A stretch of DNA of 64,000 nucleotides, taken from positions 124,001 through 188,000 of the forward strand of contig NZ_JABJVV010000003.1 of the NCBI RefSeq assembly GCF_013155545.1. Direction: 5' to 3'. Source of the stretch: Caenimonas soli. Lineage in GTDB: Bacteria; Pseudomonadota; Gammaproteobacteria; Burkholderiales; Burkholderiaceae_C. This document shows, in pieces, positions 52,755 to 61,164 of this stretch; the first letter of the stretch is position 1, and every line of letters starts with the position of its first letter. Made by a program: the position numbers and the translations under genes. A model generated the notes under the pieces. It saw nothing but the letters and a program-made list of their open reading frames with translations, was not told the DNA's origin and did no database searches.

Positions 52755-53474
52755 TCAGTGCGCGAGGGCCTGGCCCAAGTTGCGCAACAAGGAGGCGCCA
52801 TCACCAGACCAGGCGCTGCCGTGCATGCAGGCCAGCACCCTGGGCTTGAGCTGGGCCAGCTTTTCGATCAGCGTGGGCGCGTTGACACTGTGCGAGAAGT
52901 AGTCCATCTGGCCGCGAAAGGCTTCGCTGGGGCCCAGGATGTCGCCGCTGACCAGGGGCTCTTCCCCCATCCCCGGCTGGGTGAACAGATCGCCGCAGAA
53001 CAGGGTCCCGGTGGTCTGGTCGAAAAAGTAGCCGCACTCCCAACCGTGCGGCAAGTGCGGTGTGGACTGCCACACGAGCTTGTGCTTGCCCAGATCGAGC
53101 ACCTCTCCGTCCTGCATGCCCAACGGCTCGACGTCGACCAGGTCACTCACCGACACCAGGGCGGCGACGTGGCTGCACACCGGCCGAGCCTGTGGCGCGC
53201 GTGCCAGGAAATCCGGCAGGCTGCCGCACTCGTCGGCCTCGACATGGGAGAACGCGATGTACCGCAGCTGCGCCACCGGAATGACTTTTTCGATCTGCTC
53301 GCTGACCAGGCCAAACAGTTTCTTCGGACCGGTGTGAAAAATCAGCGGCTTGTCGTCGACCACCAGGTACTGGTTGAAGGAGAAGCCGCCGGGAATGAAA
53401 TCTGGCGGCATGGCGACGCTGATGCGGTAGGTGTCGGGAGCGATCAGGTTGATGGAGGCTCGAGGGGCGTTCAT
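52755..53474 (-). CDS. Metallo-beta-lactamase-fold protein (flavodiiron ODP-like)
   Basis: A 239-residue MBL-fold protein. The metal motif is FSHVEADECGSLPDFL, a H-x-E-x-D arrangement like the oxygen-binding diiron domain of flavodiiron proteins rather than the HxHxDH of hydrolases. FCGDLFTQ and the C-terminal HGSAWSGDG supply further ligands. There is no flavodoxin domain. It may bind O2 or NO, or sense redox state; substrate unknown. It lies downstream of the TetR gene (10 bases) and is likely cotranscribed with it. Confidence 0.85.
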   Translation of the reverse strand: MNAPRASINLIAPDTYRISVAMPPDFIPGGFSFNQYLVVDDKPLIFHTGPKKLFGLVSEQIEKVIPVAQLRYIAFSHVEADECGSLPDFLARAPQARPVCSHVAALVSVSDLVDVEPLGMQDGEVLDLGKHKLVWQSTPHLPHGWECGYFFDQTTGTLFCGDLFTQPGMGEEPLVSGDILGPSEAFRGQMDYFSHSVNAPTLIEKLAQLKPRVLACMHGSAWSGDGASLLRNLGQALAH

Positions 53475-53484
53475 GAGATCTCTT

Positions 53485-54093
53485 TCATGTCGGACCCGCG
53501 GACGACGATGTTGCAGGCAGCGGTCCGGCTACTGCCAGCAACAGTTGATGAAGGGAGCGGCGCACCTCGGCGCGCGGCAGCTGGTGCCCGCGCACGAGGC
53601 GGTGCCAGAGTTCGAAGTGCAGCAGCGATTCCCACAGGGCGGCGCCGCCGGTCAGGCCGTGCCTGGCCAGGATCGCGGCGCACAGCCCGGTGAGTTGCTG
53701 GCGCCGCTGGGCGCCCAGCTCCGCCAGGAACTGGTTGCGTCCATGGTCGCGCCAGACGAGCCAGGGTTCGAAGTAGGCGTTGAGCTGGTCCATCGCGTCC
53801 ACCAGCTGCAGCGCCGCGGAGGCCAGATCCGGCGCGGCCAGGATGCTGTCCACGGGCAGGGCCGGCGCAGCCTGCGCCACATGCGCGGTGCAGGACTGGA
53901 ACAGCGTGTCGAGCTGGGGGAAGTGCTTGTAAACCGTGGGCAGCGAGACGCCGGCGGCCTGGGCGATGTCCGCGTAGCTGGTGCCGAGGCCGCCCTTTTG
54001 CGCGTGCATCTGGACGGCCGCCTCGACGATGCGCTGCTTGAGTTCGGTCTGCAGCTGCTGCCGCGTCTGGTTGTTGTAAGCCCGGGAAGCCAT
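53485..54093 (-). CDS. TetR-family transcriptional regulator
   Basis: A 202-residue TetR regulator. The N-terminal HTH is typical (RIVEAAVQMHAQKGGLGTSY, ADIAQAAGVSLPTVYKHFP), followed by a helical ligand domain. An AT-rich inverted repeat lies 18-47 bases upstream of its start and suggests autoregulation. It probably controls the MBL-fold gene and perhaps the SDR gene on the same strand upstream. Confidence 0.93.
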   Translation of the reverse strand: MASRAYNNQTRQQLQTELKQRIVEAAVQMHAQKGGLGTSYADIAQAAGVSLPTVYKHFPQLDTLFQSCTAHVAQAAPALPVDSILAAPDLASAALQLVDAMDQLNAYFEPWLVWRDHGRNQFLAELGAQRRQQLTGLCAAILARHGLTGGAALWESLLHFELWHRLVRGHQLPRAEVRRSLHQLLLAVAGPLPATSSSAGPT

Positions 54094-54110
54094 GGGTGGG
54101 TCTCGTTGAA

Positions 54111-54140
54111 TTGATTTAAATTCAATTAAACTTAAATCAA
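54111..54140. promoter_or_regulatory. Putative TetR operator
   Basis: TTGATTTAA (54111-54119) and TTAAATCAA (54132-54140) form a perfect inverted repeat with a 12-base spacer in an unusually AT-rich stretch upstream of the tetR gene. Confidence 0.6.
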
Positions 54141-54176
54141 AGTCAAGGAGACTTCACTCGGCCATGGCGCAACTTT

Positions 54177-54953
54177 TTATTGCTGGCTCTGGCGGTGTTT
54201 GCGCGGCCGTCCGGCCAGCAGCTTGTCGTAGATGGGATTGGGCAGCATGCGCAGCAGCTTGGCCACCACACCCATCTGCCATGGGATAACTCGATAGCTA
54301 GCGCCCGCTTCGATGGCGCGGAAGGCGCGCTCGGCGAAGTCCTGCGGCTGCATCAGGAAGGGCATGGAATAGCGGTTCTGCCGGGTCAGCGGCGTGTCGA
54401 TGTAGCCGGGGCAGATCGTCACCACCTTGACTCCCGACGGCCGCAGTTCGCCGCGCAGGCTTTCGCAATAGCTGATCACCGCGGCCTTGCTGGCGCAGTA
54501 GGCGCCATGGCCCGGCAGCCCGCGGATGCCGGCAACGCTGCCGATGCCCACCAGGGCGCCCGAGCCGCGGCTGACCATAGCCTCCACAAACGGATGGAAG
54601 GTGGCCGCCAGGCCCACGTTGTTGGTGGCGAAAGTCCGGGCGATCACGTCGATGTCTTCGCGCACCGCCGTGTCCACGCCGACGCTGATGCCCGCGTTGG
54701 CGATCACCGCGTCGGGCACGCCCTGCCGGGCCAGGCAGGCCTGGCCGGCGGCGGCGATGCTCTGCGTGTCGGCCACGTCGGCGGCGTAGACCGCGTACCG
54801 GTCGGGGCCCAGCCCCTGCGCGCGGGCCCAGTTCTCGATCTCGCCGGTGCGGCGGGCGGCCAGCGCCAGCCGCCAGCCGGCCTGGTGATAGCGCCAGGCC
54901 AGGGCCTGGCCTATGCCGCTGGATGCGCCCGTGATGAAGACGAGCTTGTCGAT
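54177..54953 (-). CDS. SDR-family oxidoreductase with apparent AUC start
   Basis: A 258-residue short-chain dehydrogenase. The cofactor motif VFITGASSGIGQALA lies at residues 5-19, NAG at about 86-88, the catalytic Ser in GIGSVAG and the Tyr/Lys in YCASK. The N-terminal 59 residues, including the whole cofactor motif, are in frame and family-typical, but no ATG, GTG or TTG precedes them. The only sensible start is ATC at 54953, seven bases after GGGAG. Starting at the first usual codon (54776) would remove the cofactor site. It follows lptC by 16 bases. Confidence 0.85.
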   Translation of the reverse strand: MDKLVFITGASSGIGQALAWRYHQAGWRLALAARRTGEIENWARAQGLGPDRYAVYAADVADTQSIAAAGQACLARQGVPDAVIANAGISVGVDTAVREDIDVIARTFATNNVGLAATFHPFVEAMVSRGSGALVGIGSVAGIRGLPGHGAYCASKAAVISYCESLRGELRPSGVKVVTICPGYIDTPLTRQNRYSMPFLMQPQDFAERAFRAIEAGASYRVIPWQMGVVAKLLRMLPNPIYDKLLAGRPRKHRQSQQ

Positions 54954-54969
54954 GCTGTCGCTCCCTGGC

Positions 54970-55614
54970 CTAGCGGCCGGCTCCGGGCAACAGCGTGCCC
55001 CGCACCCGGCCGCGCAGATCCATCACCTGCTCCAGGTTGTCGTATTCCAGGCTGTCCGCGGTGAAGCGATTCTCGCCGCGGGTCAGTTCTACCGGCTTGT
55101 GCGACGCCACGCGTTCGCTGTCCAGGAAGGCATGCAGGAACTCGCCGCGAAATTGCATTCGCGGCCGGATGCTGCCGTCCTTGCCCTTCACGGCTTCGCG
55201 CGTCACGACGGCATCGCCGATCAGCTGCACTTCGGTGCCGTCCGCGTTGCTGATCGCCAGGCGGGCCGTGGCCACCGTCAGTTCGCCGCGCACGTTGAAG
55301 GAACGGATCCGCGGCTGGTCGATTTCGACGGTGTCGGTGTCCGGGTAGTGGCGTGCCTCGGTGCCGAAGACCTCGCTCTTCAGGCGGCCCGACGGGTCGA
55401 AGGTCTTGATCGAAAACCGCCGCATCAGATTGTCCGGCTCGTGCACTTCCGCTCGCCGGCTTTCTACCGTGCCCAGCGTCGGCGTGTTGCGGGCCAGCCA
55501 ATAGGTACCCAGGGCCATCAGGCCCATCAGGATGATCGGCAGGTATACCGACACCCGCTCCCAGGCGCTGCGCACCAGCCTCAGGCCATGGGGTCCGGGC
55601 AGCACGGCACTCAA
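54970..55614 (-). CDS. lptC: LPS export protein LptC
   Basis: A protein of about 214 residues with an N-terminal membrane anchor (VSVYLPIILMGLMALGTYWLA) and a periplasmic LptC jellyroll (NLMRRFSIKTFDPSGRL, VEIDQPRIRSFNVRG, GEFLHAFLDSERVASHKPV). It bridges LptBFG to LptA. The start is uncertain: TTG 55614, overlapping the kdsC stop, or GTG 55605. lptA and lptB, which often follow lptC, are not here. Confidence 0.9.
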   Translation of the reverse strand: MSAVLPGPHGLRLVRSAWERVSVYLPIILMGLMALGTYWLARNTPTLGTVESRRAEVHEPDNLMRRFSIKTFDPSGRLKSEVFGTEARHYPDTDTVEIDQPRIRSFNVRGELTVATARLAISNADGTEVQLIGDAVVTREAVKGKDGSIRPRMQFRGEFLHAFLDSERVASHKPVELTRGENRFTADSLEYDNLEQVMDLRGRVRGTLLPGAGR

Positions 55615-56156
55615 GCGTAGGCTTCCAGCAGCCCGGCATAACGGCCGCTGGCCACCAGCAGCAGATCGCAGAACTCCCGCGCCGCGCCATGGCCCCCGGC
55701 CGCCGTCGTGACGTGGTGGGCGCAAGCCTTCACCTCGGCATGTGCATTGGCGGGCGCGCAGGCGAAGGCGCAGCGGCGCAACACCGGCAGGTCGGGCCAG
55801 TCGTCGCCGATGGCAGCGGCCTGGGCCCAGTCCAGGCCCAGCTCCTTCAAGGTTTTCTCGGCAGCGGGGCGCTTGTCCTCGGTGCCGTAGTGCGCATGGG
55901 CCAAGCCCAGCGCCTGCAGGCGCCCGCGCAGCGGCTTCGAGTCGCGGCCGGTGATCACCACGGGCGTGATGCCGGCCTTTTGCAGCAGCTTCAGCCCCAG
56001 GCCGTCCAGGATATGGAAGCGTTTGAGCGTTTCGCCGTGCTCCGACATGTACAGCCCGCCATCGGTCAGCACGCCATCGACGTCGAAGAACGCGACGCGC
56101 ACGCCCTGGGCCGCGAGCAGCAGCTCGGGCGGGAAGCTCAGCGCCGGCAGCGGCAT
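55611..56156 (-). CDS. kdsC: 3-deoxy-D-manno-octulosonate 8-phosphate phosphatase
   Basis: A 181-residue HAD phosphatase without a cap domain. AFFDVDGVLTDGGLYM is motif I, VVITGRDSKPLRGRL motif II, and AAIGDDWPDLPVLRRC motif IV. It makes KDO from KDO-8-P for LPS. It is 3 bases from kdsD and overlaps lptC. Confidence 0.95.
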   Translation of the reverse strand: MPLPALSFPPELLLAAQGVRVAFFDVDGVLTDGGLYMSEHGETLKRFHILDGLGLKLLQKAGITPVVITGRDSKPLRGRLQALGLAHAHYGTEDKRPAAEKTLKELGLDWAQAAAIGDDWPDLPVLRRCAFACAPANAHAEVKACAHHVTTAAGGHGAAREFCDLLLVASGRYAGLLEAYA

Positions 56157-56159
56157 GGT

Positions 56160-57161
56160 TTAGATCACCTTCGCGCGCATCAAGTCGTTGCTGTTCACGG
56201 CGCCGCACAGCTTGTCGTCGGCGTCGACCACCAGCACGCTGGTGATGCGGTGCTTTTCCATCAGTTCGGCGGCCTCCACGGCCAGCGAATCCTGGCGGAT
56301 GGTGCGCGGCCCGGAATGCATCACCTCGCGCGCCGTGAGGCCGCGCAAGTCCACGCCCTTTTCGATCAGGCGGCGCAGGTCGCCGTCGGTGAAGATGCCG
56401 AGCACCCGGCCGTCGCCGTCGGTAATGGCCGAGGCGCCCAGGCCCTTGGCACCCATCTCGCGCATCAGGTCGCTGACCGAAGTGTCGGGCGCGACCCTGG
56501 GCACGGCATCCCCCGAGCGCATCACGTCGGCCAGCAGGGTCAGCAGCTTGCGGCCGAGCGCGCCGCCCGGATGCGAGCGCGCGAAGTCCTCGGGCTTGAA
56601 GCCGCGTGCATCGAGCAGGGCCACCGCCAGCGCATCGCCCAGCGCGAGCTGGGCCGTCGTGCTGGCCGTCGGCGCGAGGTTGAGGGGGCAGGCTTCTTTT
56701 TCGACGCCGCTGTCCAGCACGATCTCCGCGTGCTTGGCCAGCGTCGATTTCAAGGCGCCGGTGATGGCGATCAGGGGCACGCCCAGCCGCTTGAGCACCG
56801 GCAGGATGACGGTGATCTCTTCGCTTTCGCCGCCATTGGAGATGGCCAGCACCAGGTCGACGTCCTTGATCATCCCCAGGTCGCCGTGGCTGGCCTCGGC
56901 GGGATGCACGAACATCGCCGGCGTGCCGGTGGAAGCCAGGGTGGCGGCGACCTTGCGGCCGATGTGGCCGCTCTTGCCCATGCCCATCACCACCACGCGG
57001 CCGCGCACGCCCAGGATCAGCTCCACGGCGCGAGGGAAGGCTTCGTTGGTGCGGGTTTTCAAGCCCAGCACCGCAGCGGCTTCGATGTCGAAGGTTTCCA
57101 TTGCCAGCCGCAGCGCCTGGGCTGCGTCATAAGACTTGTCGTGAGCTTGCCGAGAGACCAT
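56160..57161 (-). CDS. kdsD: D-arabinose-5-phosphate isomerase
   Basis: A 333-residue protein with a SIS sugar-isomerase domain (GRVVVMGMGKSGHIGRKVA, HPAEASHGDLGMI) and two CBS domains (DLMREMGAKGLGASAITDGDG; AAELMEKHRITSVLVVDADD). It starts KDO synthesis by making arabinose-5-phosphate from ribulose-5-phosphate. First gene of kdsD-kdsC-lptC-SDR, divergent from the CPA2 antiporter gene. Confidence 0.95.
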   Translation of the reverse strand: MVSRQAHDKSYDAAQALRLAMETFDIEAAAVLGLKTRTNEAFPRAVELILGVRGRVVVMGMGKSGHIGRKVAATLASTGTPAMFVHPAEASHGDLGMIKDVDLVLAISNGGESEEITVILPVLKRLGVPLIAITGALKSTLAKHAEIVLDSGVEKEACPLNLAPTASTTAQLALGDALAVALLDARGFKPEDFARSHPGGALGRKLLTLLADVMRSGDAVPRVAPDTSVSDLMREMGAKGLGASAITDGDGRVLGIFTDGDLRRLIEKGVDLRGLTAREVMHSGPRTIRQDSLAVEAAELMEKHRITSVLVVDADDKLCGAVNSNDLMRAKVI

Positions 57162-57209
57162 GGGGCGATTCTATAGAGGCCTTGCGGGTTCCCTTGGTAG
57201 CATGCTGGG

Positions 57210-59195
57210 ATGTCCACGCTCGAACTCACACTGCTATACCTCGTAGCCGCAGTGGTGGGCGTGGTGGCATGCCGTTCGCTGAAACTGCCGCCGATGCTGG
57301 GCTATCTGGTGGTGGGCGTGGCGATCGGGCCGAATGCGCTGGCGCTGGGCGACGACCCCGAGGGGCTGCGCCACCTGGGCGAGTTCGGCGTGGTCTTTCT
57401 CATGTTCGTGATCGGCCTGGAATTCAACCTGCCCAAGCTGCGCGCGATGCGCACGCATGTGTTCGGGTTGGGCATGCTGCAGGTGGTGCTGACCATGTTG
57501 GTCATCACGCTGGGCTCGCTGTACCTGTCGGCGATGGTGCCCAAGCTGTGGCGCATGGAGTGGCGCACCGCGCTCGCGCTGTCGGGCGCGGTGGCGATGA
57601 GCAGCACTGCCATCGTGGTCAAACTGCTGTCCGAGCGGCTGGAGTTGGAAGCCGAGCACGGCAAGCGGGTGATGGGCGTGCTGCTGTTCCAGGATTTGGC
57701 GGTGGTGCCCTTGCTGGTGCTGATTCCGGCCTTGAACAGCCCGCCCGAGATGCTGTTCGCGGCGCTGGGCGTGGCTGCGCTCAAGGCCGCGGCCCTCATC
57801 GCGCTGCTGCTGGTGGGCGGCCAGCGGGTGATGCGCTGGTGGCTCACCATCGTCGCGCGGCGCAAGAGCGAAGAGCTGTTCGTGCTGAACCTGCTGATGG
57901 TCACGTTGGGGCTGGCCTGGCTCACCGAAATGGCGGGGCTGTCGCTGGCGCTGGGTGCCTTCATCGCCGGCATGCTGATCTCCGAGACTGAATACAAGCA
58001 CCAGGTGGAAACCGACATCCGGCCCTTCCACGACGTGCTGCTGGGCCTGTTTTTCATCAGCATCGGCATGATGCTGGACTGGCGGCTGGTGGCCGAGCGC
58101 TGGGGCCTGGTGCTGGTGCTGATGACGATGCCCGTGCTGTTCAAGCTGGGGCTGGTGACGGTGCTGGCGCGCATTCTGGGCGCGTCCACGGGCGTGTCGC
58201 TGCGCACTGGCCTGTACCTGGCGCAGGCCGGTGAGTTCGGCTTCGTGCTGCTGACCCTGACCAACCAGAACCAGCTGGTGCCGCCGGCGCTGCTCAACCC
58301 CATCCTGGCCAGCATGGTGCTGTCGATGCTGGCCACGCCCTTCATCATCATGTACAGCAACCGCATCGTGCTGAAGCTGGTCGCCAGCGAGTGGCTGCAG
58401 CAGTCGCTGCAGATGACCACCATCGCGCGCAAGTCGATCAACGCCAACAAGCACGTGATCATCTGCGGCTATGGCCGCTGCGGCCAGAACCTGGCGCGGA
58501 TGCTCGAGCGCGAAGGCATTCCCTATATGGCGCTCGACCTGGATCCGGACCGGGTGCGCCAGGCGGCTGCGGCGGGCGACTCCGTGGTGTTCGGCGATGC
58601 GGCGCGGTTGCAGGCCCTGGCAGCGGCCGGCCTGGCGCGCGCCAGCGCCGTGGTCGTCACCTACCTGGAGGTTCCGGGCGCGATCAAGGTGCTGGCCCAT
58701 GTGCGCGGCCATGCGCCCCAGGTGCCGGTGATCGTGCGCACCCAGGACGACCGCGACCTGGAAAAGCTGCAGGCCGCCGGCGCCACCGAGGTCGTGCCCG
58801 AGGCGCTGGAAGGTTCGCTGATGCTGGCCAGCCATGCGCTGGCCCTGGTGGGCGTGCCCATGCGCCGCGTGATCCGCATCGTGCAGGACCAGCGCGACGA
58901 ACGCTACAGCCTGTTGCGCGGCTACTTCCACGGCGCCGACGACGACACCGTGGACGAACTGCAGAACGAGCGCCTGGCCACGGTCACGCTGCCCTTGGGT
59001 GCGGAGGCGCTCGGCCGGGAGCTCAGCCACATGGCCCTGCACGCGCTGGGCGTGCGCGTGGTCAGCCTGCGCCGCAGCAACGGCAAGCCGGTCGATCCGG
59101 ACACCGATCCGCCGCTGGCGGACGGCGACACGCTGGTGCTGTCGGGGCGGCCCGAAACACTGGCCGTGGCCGAAGAAAAGCTGCTGCGGGGTTGA
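57210..59195 (+). CDS. CPA2-family monovalent cation:proton antiporter (KefB/YbaL-like)
   Basis: A 661-residue membrane protein. About 12 helices (residues 1-390) form the Na/H-exchanger domain, with LGEFGVVFLMFVIGLEFNL and ALSGAVAMSSTAIVVKLLSE. A TrkA-N (RCK) domain follows (HVIICGYGRCGQNLARMLE, VVFGDAARLQAL), and a TrkA-C domain ends the protein (GDTLVLSGRPETLAVAEEKL). Likely a K+/H+ antiporter gated by nucleotide or thiol ligands. Confidence 0.93.
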   Translation: MSTLELTLLYLVAAVVGVVACRSLKLPPMLGYLVVGVAIGPNALALGDDPEGLRHLGEFGVVFLMFVIGLEFNLPKLRAMRTHVFGLGMLQVVLTMLVITLGSLYLSAMVPKLWRMEWRTALALSGAVAMSSTAIVVKLLSERLELEAEHGKRVMGVLLFQDLAVVPLLVLIPALNSPPEMLFAALGVAALKAAALIALLLVGGQRVMRWWLTIVARRKSEELFVLNLLMVTLGLAWLTEMAGLSLALGAFIAGMLISETEYKHQVETDIRPFHDVLLGLFFISIGMMLDWRLVAERWGLVLVLMTMPVLFKLGLVTVLARILGASTGVSLRTGLYLAQAGEFGFVLLTLTNQNQLVPPALLNPILASMVLSMLATPFIIMYSNRIVLKLVASEWLQQSLQMTTIARKSINANKHVIICGYGRCGQNLARMLEREGIPYMALDLDPDRVRQAAAAGDSVVFGDAARLQALAAAGLARASAVVVTYLEVPGAIKVLAHVRGHAPQVPVIVRTQDDRDLEKLQAAGATEVVPEALEGSLMLASHALALVGVPMRRVIRIVQDQRDERYSLLRGYFHGADDDTVDELQNERLATVTLPLGAEALGRELSHMALHALGVRVVSLRRSNGKPVDPDTDPPLADGDTLVLSGRPETLAVAEEKLLRG

Positions 59196-59210
59196 CGCGC
59201 CGGAGCGCGC

Positions 59211-59660
59211 CTAGACGAAGTGGCCTACCAGCAGCGCTGCTCGCATGCGGATCGCCATCACCGAGGCCAGGCCCTTGACCAGGTCAACGGACAGCTTGGG
59301 ATGCTTCTGGCTCATGGCCTCGAACTTCTCCCAGCTCAGGCCCCAGGCGACGCCCGGTTGGGTGGGCATCACGGTGGCGCTGCGCGGCGCGCCCGAGAAA
59401 AAGGCGCCTTCGCCCACCACCGAGCCGGGCCCCAGCGTGGCGACGATGTTGCCCGCAACGGTGACCTCCAGCCCGCCGTCGGCCAGGATGAACAACTCGC
59501 GCTCGCATTCGCCCTCGTGCATCAGCGGATCGCCGGCCTTGAGGAAACGCATCGACAGGTAGGGCGCCAGCGACTTCCATTCCTGCAGCGTCAGCTTGCA
59601 CTGCAAAGCGTCGCTTGCGTCGAGTGCGCCGATCGCGGTGACCAGTTGCTCGACGTTCAT
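59211..59660 (-). CDS. Cyclic-nucleotide-binding-domain protein 1
   Basis: A 149-residue single cNMP-binding domain (MHEGECERELFILADGGLEV, VVGEGAFFSGAPRSATV, the phosphate-binding cassette) followed by a short helix and no HTH. It can only act as a ligand sensor or partner protein. A paralogue lies 0.9 kb upstream on the same strand (60598-61089), separated by an unknown gene. Confidence 0.88.
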   Translation of the reverse strand: MNVEQLVTAIGALDASDALQCKLTLQEWKSLAPYLSMRFLKAGDPLMHEGECERELFILADGGLEVTVAGNIVATLGPGSVVGEGAFFSGAPRSATVMPTQPGVAWGLSWEKFEAMSQKHPKLSVDLVKGLASVMAIRMRAALLVGHFV

Positions 59661-59670
59661 CGAGCAGGCG

Positions 59671-60495
59671 TCAGTTCAGGTCGCCGTACTGGGTGCCGCT
59701 CAGTTCCGGCGCGCGCCGGTCCAGCGCGTCGGGCAATTCGGTGTCTTCGAAACCGGTCAAGAGCGTGTAGCTTTGCGGCCCGCTCCGGCTGGAGCCGTCG
59801 AAGGCCCGGGCGCTGGCGCCATGCGGCACGCCCACTGCGGCGGCAGCGGCGGCAGCCGGATTGGCGACGCCGCTGGCCAGTGCCCGCTTGAACGCTGCCA
59901 CCTCGTCGGCCTGGATCGGGTCGTAGCGGGAGGGCTTGCGCGCCTCGGGGGCGGCCTCCAGCGGCGCGGGGCCCGACTCCAGCACCGCCGGCTGCGAATC
60001 GACGGCGGACTCCAGCGGCGCCGGTTTCGAGTCGCCGGGCCGTTGTTGGAGCTGGGCGTTGGGGTCGCCGACGGCCACATGTTCGTTCATGCGCCAGTAC
60101 ACGGCGCTGACCAGGATGTCGTAACGGGACTTGGCGCCCTGGGCGACGAGGGCCTCGATCTCGGCCAGGCGCGAGGTTTCGCCGCCGTAGTTGCGGGCCA
60201 GATCGACCATCACCAGGAACTGGCGGCCGCGGGCGTCCAGCGACAGCACCTTGAATTTGTAGCTGGCCGACAACACACCGGCCCGCGTCATGGCTTCGCG
60301 CACCACCGAATACAGCAGTTCGCGCCGCGCCATGCGCTCGCTCTTGCGGTTGGCTGGCTGCCCGTTGTTGGCCGCGTCGTCGTTGCCGGGGCCGCGCTTG
60401 GCTGCGGGCCGGGTCGGGTCCACCCGGGACAGGCCCGAACTCTCAGGGTCTCTGGCCGGTTTTCGGGCCGTGAACATCCAGCTGAACAGTGACAT
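59671..60495 (-). CDS. Hypothetical protein between two cyclic-nucleotide-domain genes
   Basis: A 274-residue soluble protein with no family I recognise. The N-terminal 50 residues are polar and basic; residues 55-145 form a compact alpha/beta domain (ARRELLYSVVREAMTRAGVL, FKVLSLDARGRQFLVMVDLA, SRYDILVSAVYWRMNEHV); the rest is Pro/Ala/Ser-rich and probably disordered, ending SYTLLTGFEDTELPD. It starts 102 bases after cNMP protein 2 and ends 10 bases before cNMP protein 1, so the three may work together. Confidence 0.75.
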   Translation of the reverse strand: MSLFSWMFTARKPARDPESSGLSRVDPTRPAAKRGPGNDDAANNGQPANRKSERMARRELLYSVVREAMTRAGVLSASYKFKVLSLDARGRQFLVMVDLARNYGGETSRLAEIEALVAQGAKSRYDILVSAVYWRMNEHVAVGDPNAQLQQRPGDSKPAPLESAVDSQPAVLESGPAPLEAAPEARKPSRYDPIQADEVAAFKRALASGVANPAAAAAAAVGVPHGASARAFDGSSRSGPQSYTLLTGFEDTELPDALDRRAPELSGTQYGDLN

Positions 60496-60597
60496 GGCGG
60501 GCTTTCTTGCTTATGGACGAGGCAAAGCGGAACATAGGTCTTTGGTTCCTCTACCGCAACAGTGTAATTGTGGCCCCGGAAAAAGCCTAGTTACGGT

Positions 60598-61089
60598 TCA
60601 GGTGACCGCGATCCGCTTGGGTTTGTTGACCAGCCGGCGCGCCACCAGGGACCCCAGGGCCATGGCAATTTCCAGCGCCACGGCCGGATTGCGATTGCTG
60701 AGCTCGGTGAACCGGATGGGCGTCAGGCACCAGACCTTGCTCGGCGAGGCGGCCTGAACCGTCGCGTTGCGCGGCTGCCGCGTGAAAAAGGCGCCTTCAC
60801 CCACCGCCGAACCGGCCTCGACCAGCGCCATGCGCAGCCGGCCCTTGTCGTCTTCGTAGTGGACGGTCAGCCCGCCCGACTCCACCAGGTAGAGCGTGCG
60901 GTCCAGCGCCTTGCGTTCGATCAGCACCTGGCCCTGCCGCATGGCGAAGGGCTGCGTGTAGCTGCTCAGCACTTCCCACTGAAAAGCCGTCAGGGTGGGC
61001 GAGAAAGCATCGACGGAATGATTGCGGGCGATAGCCTGAACCAGGCCTTGGATATCGAACTTGACGGGGCCGCGCAGCGGAGCATTCAT
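60598..61089 (-). CDS. Cyclic-nucleotide-binding-domain protein 2
   Basis: A 163-residue protein with a cNMP-binding domain (LYLVESGGLTVHYEDDKG, SAVGEGAFFTRQPRNATV) and a C-terminal helix with a basic tail (RRLVNKPKRIAVT). It is related to the protein at 59211-59660 and also lacks an HTH. The 75 bases to mnmE hold no obvious gene. Confidence 0.88.
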   Translation of the reverse strand: MNAPLRGPVKFDIQGLVQAIARNHSVDAFSPTLTAFQWEVLSSYTQPFAMRQGQVLIERKALDRTLYLVESGGLTVHYEDDKGRLRMALVEAGSAVGEGAFFTRQPRNATVQAASPSKVWCLTPIRFTELSNRNPAVALEIAMALGSLVARRLVNKPKRIAVT

Positions 61090-61164
61090 GATGCTCGACA
61101 GTATCGTGCGGCCGGGCCACCCGCGAGTGGGGACTTAACCGGCTCTTACACCTGATACGAGCTG

